The notes below the pieces were generated by a model. It was not told the origin of the DNA. It was given only the letters and a program-made list of their open reading frames with translations, and did no database searches. Below are positions 18,030 to 22,838 of a DNA stretch of 22,838 nucleotides, piece after piece. This stretch comes from Gyrodactylus bullatarudis (taxonomy: Eukaryota > Platyhelminthes > Monogenea > Gyrodactylidea > Gyrodactylidae): positions 43,846-66,683 of the forward strand of contig SSNU01000009.1 of NCBI GenBank assembly GCA_012064415.1, given 5' to 3'. Position 1 is the first letter of the stretch. Every line of letters begins with the position of its first letter. The translations under genes were made by a program, and so were the position numbers.

Positions 18030-18359
18030 GTTGTTCGCTTGCTACCTGACTATGTTGTCTTGTGGCTTGTATTGGTCTATCTGTAGAAAAAGAAAGGAGA
18101 GAGAAAGGTGTAGTATTTTTTTAAGAGTAAGGATTATAAAAATTACAGTAATTGTTATAGTAATCAGAATTATTAGAGTAATAACTCTGATAATATAATT
18201 CATCACTTGAAAGAAGATTAAAATTAAGATTAGAATAAAAAACATTTAGATTACCCTTACCCTTCTTTAAGGAATACTACACCTTTCTCTCTCCTTTCTT
18301 TTTCTACAGATAGACCAATACAATCAGAAGACAATATAGTCAGGTAGCAAGCGAACAAC
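18030..18359. mobile_element. MITE, about 330 bp, imperfect 100-bp arms
   Basis: GTTGTTCGCTTGCTACCTGA at 18030 is mirrored at 18340-18359. The arms continue to about 18130 and from 18258, with a few substitutions and one indel near 18057. The AT-rich spacer yields a spurious Ile/Leu-rich ORF on the minus strand. Target duplication not clear. Confidence 0.75.
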
Positions 18360-18700
18360 GTTATAGAAAATCTATTGAATTTTTATTATTGTGTTCTTAT
18401 ATGTTTTATCATCCATATCTACACTACACAGATTTTTTTGTAAATTCTTTTAACATAAATTCTATCTTTCAATAAGGATTAGATTTTTCTTGTCAATGGA
18501 TTATAAATCTGAATCACTACGGATACTCGGGAGAAGATATGCAGAGGAAAAAATAATATTTTTTTAAAAAATATCTCAATAAAATAGATTCAAGACATTT
18601 GTAATTCTTTAGTAAGAAAATCAAATTATTAATCCTCAAGGATAAAAATCGAATTTATAAAATAAAAATATGAATACTGAAATTTTTCTTACCGCTGAAG

Positions 18701-19042
18701 GAATATTCTTGATTTGAATAACGAACATTTTTTATATAATTTTAAAATCAAGTTTGAGACCTTGAAATTCGACAAGCTGCAGAAAATTTTTCCGTTTCTC
18801 AAGTTTTTTTCTTATTATTGCAACTATGAATTGCGTAGAAAAGAAGGAATGAATAACAGATTTCTGAATTCTATTTTGAGATTAGAAAAATTATCTGCAA
18901 CTATTATTTACGAAATTCCAGCTAAGAATTTATTTCTATATTTTCACAAAAAAAATTATTATCGATGGATTTCCATATTTACAATAGAAAATTCTAATAA
19001 CACACCAAAGAAGGTAGTTAGTCAAATGGGTGATTTGTTAAA
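18701..19042 (+). pseudogene. Unknown ORF interrupted by Merlin copy 2
   Basis: The frame is open from just after TGAAG at 18700 (a possible splice acceptor) and encodes NILDLNNEHFLYNFKIKFET, a basic aromatic-rich middle (FPFLKFF...CNYELRRKEG) and NNTPKKVVSQMGDLL up to 19040. There is no ATG at the beginning; internal Met codons occur. The annotated-looking extension to 19091 is the terminal repeat of the Merlin element. Beyond the element, at 21198, the same frame continues for 13 more codons to TAA if one copy of the flanking TTAAA is counted. That fits interruption of a once-continuous frame, although a run that short could be chance. Family not recognised. Confidence 0.45.
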
Positions 19043-19326
19043 GGCTAAACTATACTTTAGGGGCACCGGCCGTATATATATATATGAATGACAATGTAAA
19101 ACAGTAGAAAACATAAAAAACATGATAAAATAATAAATATCTTATAAATTTATCAAATACCCACAATTTAAGAATACACGAATAAAATTCCAAAAATTGC
19201 ATAATAATTAATAAACTAAGTTTATATTTTTCATAAAACCGGTCAATTTTAACAAATATCAATGAAAATAAGACTATTTTGTTAATTTGAATCAAAGAGC
19301 GCAAATACTAAATTAATTATAACATC

Positions 19327-20289
19327 ATGTCATCCCTAAACGTTATTACACCTGATAATTTTGAAAACCTTACTATAATCACTCTTGCAAGAGCTTATGA
19401 AGATAAAAAGGCAATGCTCGAAATGTGTCAACGACTCAAACTCATTCCTCTTACTATTTCTCACGAGGATTGTGATGGAAAAATGTATCTCGGAGAATAC
19501 AGTTCATGTATTGATGGATATGTTTTTTGGTGCTCAACATTCAAAAGAAGAAAATCTATTCGAGATGGTAATTCTTATTAATTTATTTTTAAGGAACATT
19601 CTTCGCAAGATCACATCTTCCAATATGGAAAATCTTGTCGATTATTAGAGTTGTATGCTACAAAGCTGATAACCTCAAGTTCATAACTTCCGAGTTGGAA
19701 TTAACTGAGAAGACTGTTGTTGATTGAAGCAACTTTTTCCGTGATATATTTGTCGAATATATCAACAAAGCAAACACCATTATTGGAGGTAAAGGCAAAG
19801 AAGTTCAAAAAGATGAATCATGCTTCTGTCAGCGAAAATATCATCGAGGCCATGTTTTAGCAACTTCTAACATATGGGTCTTTGGTGGAGTTTACGAAGA
19901 TGGGAAAGTCTTTATGCAGACTGTAGAAAACAGGAAGAAAACAACATTAATGGAGATAATAAAACGAAGAATAGTTCCTGGCTCTATCATTATCTCTGAC
20001 GAACACAAATCATATTAGAAACTCAGTCAAGAGGCCTACGAGCACAAGACAATGTGTCATAAATATGAGTTTGTGAATAGAGAAGAATATCATACCAACC
20101 GTATTGAGTTCATATGGTAAGCAGCTAAAAGAGACGCTGGAAATTTTCGCAATAAAAGTAAAAAAATTATTAGATAGTTATCTGATGATGTATTTATTCC
20201 GCAGGAACAGTTCTGATAATATTTTTCAGGCTACCCTGCATGCAATTTCGAAATATATACTTTTCAAAAAATATAAATATATGTCCTAA
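19327..20289 (+). pseudogene. Merlin (IS1016-type) DDE transposase, copy 2
   Basis: ATG 19327 starts MSSLNVITPDNFENLTIITL, then a Cys region (EDCDGKMYLGEYSSC...FWCSTF) and KSIRDG. A 26-nt intron leads to GTFFARSHLPIWKILSIIRV. The frame then continues with LELTEKTVVD, a TGA, FFRDIFVEYI, KDESCFCQRKYHRGH (catalytic Asp 1 in the IDE-like position), IWVFGGVYEDGKVFMQTVEN, RIVPGSIIISDEHKSY (Asp 2), a TAG, KLSQEAYEHKTMCHKYEF, HTNRIEFIW (Glu), a TAA and, after a one-base shift near 20150, LLDSYLMMYLFRR. It is the more complete of the two copies, full length, with three stops and one frameshift, hence inactive. It diverges greatly from copy 1, so they are not recent sisters. Confidence 0.88.
19568..19593 (+). 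other. 26-nt intron in Merlin copy 2
   Basis: GT at 19568 and TTTTTAAG ending at 19593 interrupt the Gly codon of SIRDG/GTFF at the same place as 4648-4676. Both insertions leave remainder 2 on division by 3, so unspliced reading would shift frame; splicing restores similarity along the whole second exon. Confidence 0.75.
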
Positions 20290-20296
20290 TAGAACT

Positions 20297-21030
20297 TTTG
20301 GTAATGGTAAAGAAAGGCAGCACAAAAATTTTCCCTGCCCCAAAATTTTTCAAGTTCAAAAAATGTATATCGATGTGTCAATCACACACTCTTTTTGTAC
20401 CCTTCTTTGTCATGATGTAACCCCTTGGTTATTTATCCTACAAAATTGGAAAAGTTATCCTTTTCGAAGTTAAATAAATCTGATTCTGAATGAGATATTC
20501 GAAAAATTCACAGAGCAATTATGCTTAAAATATTCTCCTCTATTGAATGGTATAAGTATCAAAATTAGAACTCGACTAATAAGAAGAATAGAATTTCAGA
20601 AAATCAATTTGATTTGGTGATTTGAAATTGTAACTTTAGATTAAAACAAAGAACAAGTTTTGAAAAATATACGTTTTCCCAAATATTGCGAAAAATCCAA
20701 AACCTATTGTTAAAATAAAAAGATTTTCTGAAATTCTATTCTTCTTATTAGTCGAGTTCTAATTTTGATACTTATACCATTCAATAGAGGAGAATATTTT
20801 AAGCATAATTGCTCTGTGAATTTTTCGAATATCTCATTCAGAATCAGATTTATTTAACTTCGAAAAGGATAACTTTTCCAATTTTGTAGGATAAATAACC
20901 AAGGGGTTACATCATGACAAAGAAGGGTACAAAAAGAGTGTGTGATTGACACATCGATATACATTTTTTGAACTTGAAAAATTTTGGGGCAGGGAAAATT
21001 TTTGTGCTGCCTTTCTTTACCATTACCAAA
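20297..21030. mobile_element. 734-bp palindrome (foldback) nested in Merlin copy 2
   Basis: Arms 20297-20605 and 20722-21030 (309 bp each) match base for base with constant coordinate sum. Ends are TTTGGTAATGGTAAAGAAAG. The 116-bp centre is unrelated on its two sides and AT-rich. No ORF is convincing. It begins 8 bp after the transposase frame ends. No target duplication was recognised. Confidence 0.85.
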
Positions 21031-21237
21031 CCTTCTTCTATTGGTCTAGAGATGTTATGGATTTTAAAAAAATATAGAACAACTTAGATTTTAGTTAATG
21101 TTTATTTAATTTATTTATTTTCATGTTTACTCACGAGTAGTAATGAAATTTTATAATATAAATTCACGGCGCACCAAAAGTAAAGTTTAGCCTTAAATAC
21201 CTTAGCCTATGTGAGCCTTTTTCTCGACTATTTTTAA

Positions 21238-21643
21238 GTTAACATCTTATTCTGATTTTCCTAAACTTTCACTTTATTAACAACGCTTCAAGAAATGCAC
21301 ATTTGGTCTTAATATATCCTGCTTTTATTTTTCTTAATATGATTATAAGTGGACTCTTGAATTATTTGAATATTTACGTGAATAATTCAATCATTGAAAG
21401 TTCATGGTATCGAAAGGAAATTCATTAAAGGATTTAATGTTGTACTCTTACGGTAGCTAGAATTATCTTCTTTAATGGAGAAAGAGAAAAAATTATAGTT
21501 GTAAACGAAAAATTAATTACACGGGTGGAGGTGGGGTCAAGCTCTTTATTTCTAGTGATTAAACTCTGATGTAAAATTCAACGCTGATCACGAATCTGGT
21601 ATTTTTAAAAAATTTGGCTGTCTGTGAGCTGAGATAATGGGCA
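21238..21643. other. No gene recognised
   Basis: AT-rich sequence between Merlin copy 2 and the next weak inverted repeat. Nothing supported. Confidence 0.4.
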
Positions 21644-21882
21644 AAAACCGAATTTTCGAAATTTCAAAAAACATCTCTTAAACTTTTGCAATTTAATCAA
21701 ATATTAAAAACATGAGAGTAATAAATTTTGTACCATCTGAAAGAAGAATAAATTTCGGGCGTAATGGCTGTATTTCTATTCATCCCAAATGGTTTTTAGA
21801 CTGTTTAAAAGAGCTGTAGAAAAAAAAATTTGCAAAATTTTTCAGAAAATTGGTGAAAATTTCTGGACAAAAATTCGGTTTT
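21644..21882. repeat. Weak inverted repeat, old MITE-like
   Basis: AAAACCGAATTTT...AAATTTC (21644-21665) is mirrored by GAAAATTTCT...AAAATTCGGTTTT (21855-21882), about 20 paired positions with a small offset. The sequence between is rich in AAATTTT words and has no gene. Two CCAAT boxes in opposite orientation lie further on (22051-22055 and 22081-22085). Confidence 0.4.
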
Positions 21883-22249
21883 CTCAAAAACGAAAATAAA
21901 AATTCCAAATTTTATCCGAGTTTATAATAGAAAATTTATTCCTCTAGCATTGTTACTTGAGACATTTTTTCGAATTTTGTTTATTTATGGTAGATTTTTG
22001 TTAGTTTATAGTATCAGGTTTTCTCAAATTTTATGAATTCTCTCTCCTGATTGGTTCATTCAGTGAATCTTGTTTCAGCCAATGAGAAGGCAGAATTTTT
22101 ATTTATCATCATCTGCATTAAAGTTTATGAATCTTAACTGGCTTGATAGTAATTTTTACTTTAAAATTCATTGAATTAAATAATCCAATTATGGAATTAG
22201 ATAAACGTTAGATTATCCTACATTTTAAAATAAATAATAAGATGAATGC

Positions 22250-22468
22250 TTAAGTAGTTCTCTCAGGATAATTCACTTTAGAGTTGCAAGATTGGCAAAT
22301 TGAAGATGGGGAGAAATCTCTTCAAGGATTTATTGCATGTCCAAAATAGTTTTGAATTTTCAATGAAAGTTCTTCTGTTATAAAATGCATTTTTTTGTTT
22401 CCGAAGTAGTAGCCACAAATATAACAGAATTTTTCTTTGTCGTAAAAATATTGAATATTTCGGTTCAT
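22250..22468 (-). CDS. Small two-CxxC zinc-finger-like protein, one internal stop
   Basis: ATG at 22468 (-) opens MNRNIQYFYDKEKFCYICGY, then YFGNKKMHFITEEL and KIQNYFGHAINP. A TGA (22324-22322) follows where this domain family usually has Trp, and then RDFSPSSICQSCNSKV to TAA at 22250. The arrangement C-x2-C, a central ...L...YFG, then W-x-P and C-x2-C matches a zinc-binding domain found in many invertebrate transposon-associated proteins (FCYVCG...YFG...WAP..C..C). About 72 residues if the stop is read through. A shorter-lived product of 48 residues would lack the second CxxC. A minus-strand ORF at 22278-22502 in another frame is its shadow. Being enclosed by the arms, it is probably the element's own gene or its remnant. 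Confidence 0.6.
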
Positions 22469-22571
22469 GATGAGAAGTTTGAGGAGAATAAAATTTTACC
22501 ACTTAAATAAATACAGAAGTGAAAAAGGAAAGATTTGATTCGTTCATAAAAGAATCTAAATGCTAACCAAT
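22469..22571 (-). promoter_or_regulatory. CCAAT/TATA promoter of the zinc-finger-like ORF
   Basis: On the minus strand, CCCATTGGTTAGC (inverted CCAAT, 22567-22571) precedes TATTTATTTAAG (22502-22513) and the ATG at 22468. The ATG context CTCATCATG resembles that at 3067. Same architecture as the other short genes in the window. Confidence 0.35.
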
Positions 22572-22838
22572 GGGAGATTAAGATTTTACAAACATTACTC
22601 TCAATAAAAACTTCAATTTAGAACTTCAATATCATAGTAACACATTGAAATTTGATTTTGTTATTTTTATTCAATTTGTGTCGTTTCAAGGTTGGAAATA
22701 AAATCAAAATCTAATTAAGCATTCATCTTATTATTTATTTTAAAATGTAGGATAATCTAACGTTTATCTAATTCCATAATTGGATTATTTAATTCAATGA
22801 ATTTTAAAGTAAAAATTACTATCAAGCCAGTTAAGATT

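Larger units (their letters stand above)
19043..21192 (+). mobile_element. Merlin element copy 2 with terminal inverted repeats
   Basis: Terminal repeats GGCTAAACT-T-ACTTT-GG-GC-CCG at 19043-19080 and the mirror at 21160-21192 agree at most positions. TTAAA flanks both ends (19038-19042, 21193-21197). That is shorter than the 8-9 bp duplication expected for Merlin, so the true duplication may have decayed. Removing the nested 734-bp palindrome (20297-21030) leaves about 1.42 kb, a normal Merlin size. Confidence 0.75.
22130..22838. mobile_element. Inverted-repeat element reaching the window end
   Basis: Arms 22130-22253 and 22715-22838 match base for base (124 bp, constant coordinate sum), starting AATCTTAACTGGCTTGATAG. 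The right arm ends at the last base of the window, so its true end, and any target duplication, cannot be seen. The interior holds one small minus-strand gene whose stop lies within the left arm. Confidence 0.8.

Noticed and set aside
18042..18245. Minus-strand ORF rich in Ile/Leu, looks like a membrane protein
   Set aside because: It is the AT-rich spacer and one arm of the MITE at 18030-18359; composition is explained by low-complexity sequence.
20240..20473. Plus-strand ORF at the end of Merlin copy 2
   Set aside because: It runs through the palindrome arm and has no mirrored or family support.
19035..21200. A full 8-9 bp Merlin target duplication
   Set aside because: Only TTAAA is repeated on both sides; the neighbouring bases differ.

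Overview
The window is strongly AT-rich eukaryotic DNA dominated by decayed mobile elements. Penelope-like, Merlin, Tc1/mariner-type and LINE relics, spliceosomal introns inside two transposase families, and CCAAT/TATA-type promoters all point to an animal, most likely an invertebrate. I cannot name the species. The two Merlin copies share an intron of only 26-29 nt. Introns that short are rare in animals; dicyemid mesozoans and the short-intron class of schistosomes are the known examples. No bacterial operon, tRNA, rRNA or CRISPR was seen.

Layout. Positions 1-2390 and about 5735-8580 form a large, diverged inverted duplication. Each arm starts with a hammerhead-ribozyme-like core (101-140 +, 8446-8485 -), followed by a short conserved protein start (173 +, 8413 -), and carries further matching blocks inward (1954-1995 with 6226-6268; 2305-2367 with 5751-5813). 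The centre (2390-5735) holds a minus-strand unknown gene with a CCAAT/TATA promoter (2615-3166), a fragment of a Penelope-like element (3841-4320 -), a broken Merlin transposase (4470-5314 +) and a 392-bp palindromic MITE (5331-5722).

From 8614 to 10734 (-) lies a nearly full-length but frameshifted Penelope-like element with reverse transcriptase and GIY-YIG endonuclease. The right-hand ribozyme core lies in its 3' flank in the same orientation, as expected for a Penelope terminal repeat. A possible second GIY-YIG fragment is at 11256-11441 (+). A Tc1/mariner-type relic with a 52-nt intron fills 12179-13324 (+). A 2-kb foldback element (14272-16317) has 201-bp arms that look identical; it encloses a smaller foldback (14469-15126) and a LINE reverse transcriptase 3' part (15299-16108 -). 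A third ribozyme-like core plus a small ORF follows at 16916-17184 (+), then a 330-bp MITE (18030-18359).

An unknown ORF (18701-19042 +) is interrupted by a second Merlin element (19043-21192), which is itself interrupted by a 734-bp palindrome with 309-bp arms that look identical. The window ends inside another inverted-repeat element (22130-22838) that contains a small minus-strand ORF with a two-CxxC zinc-finger-like domain and its own CCAAT/TATA promoter.

The most notable points are the three ribozyme-like cores, two of which show one compensatory base pair, the ultra-short Merlin intron, the large inverted duplication, and the nesting of near-perfect palindromes in older elements.
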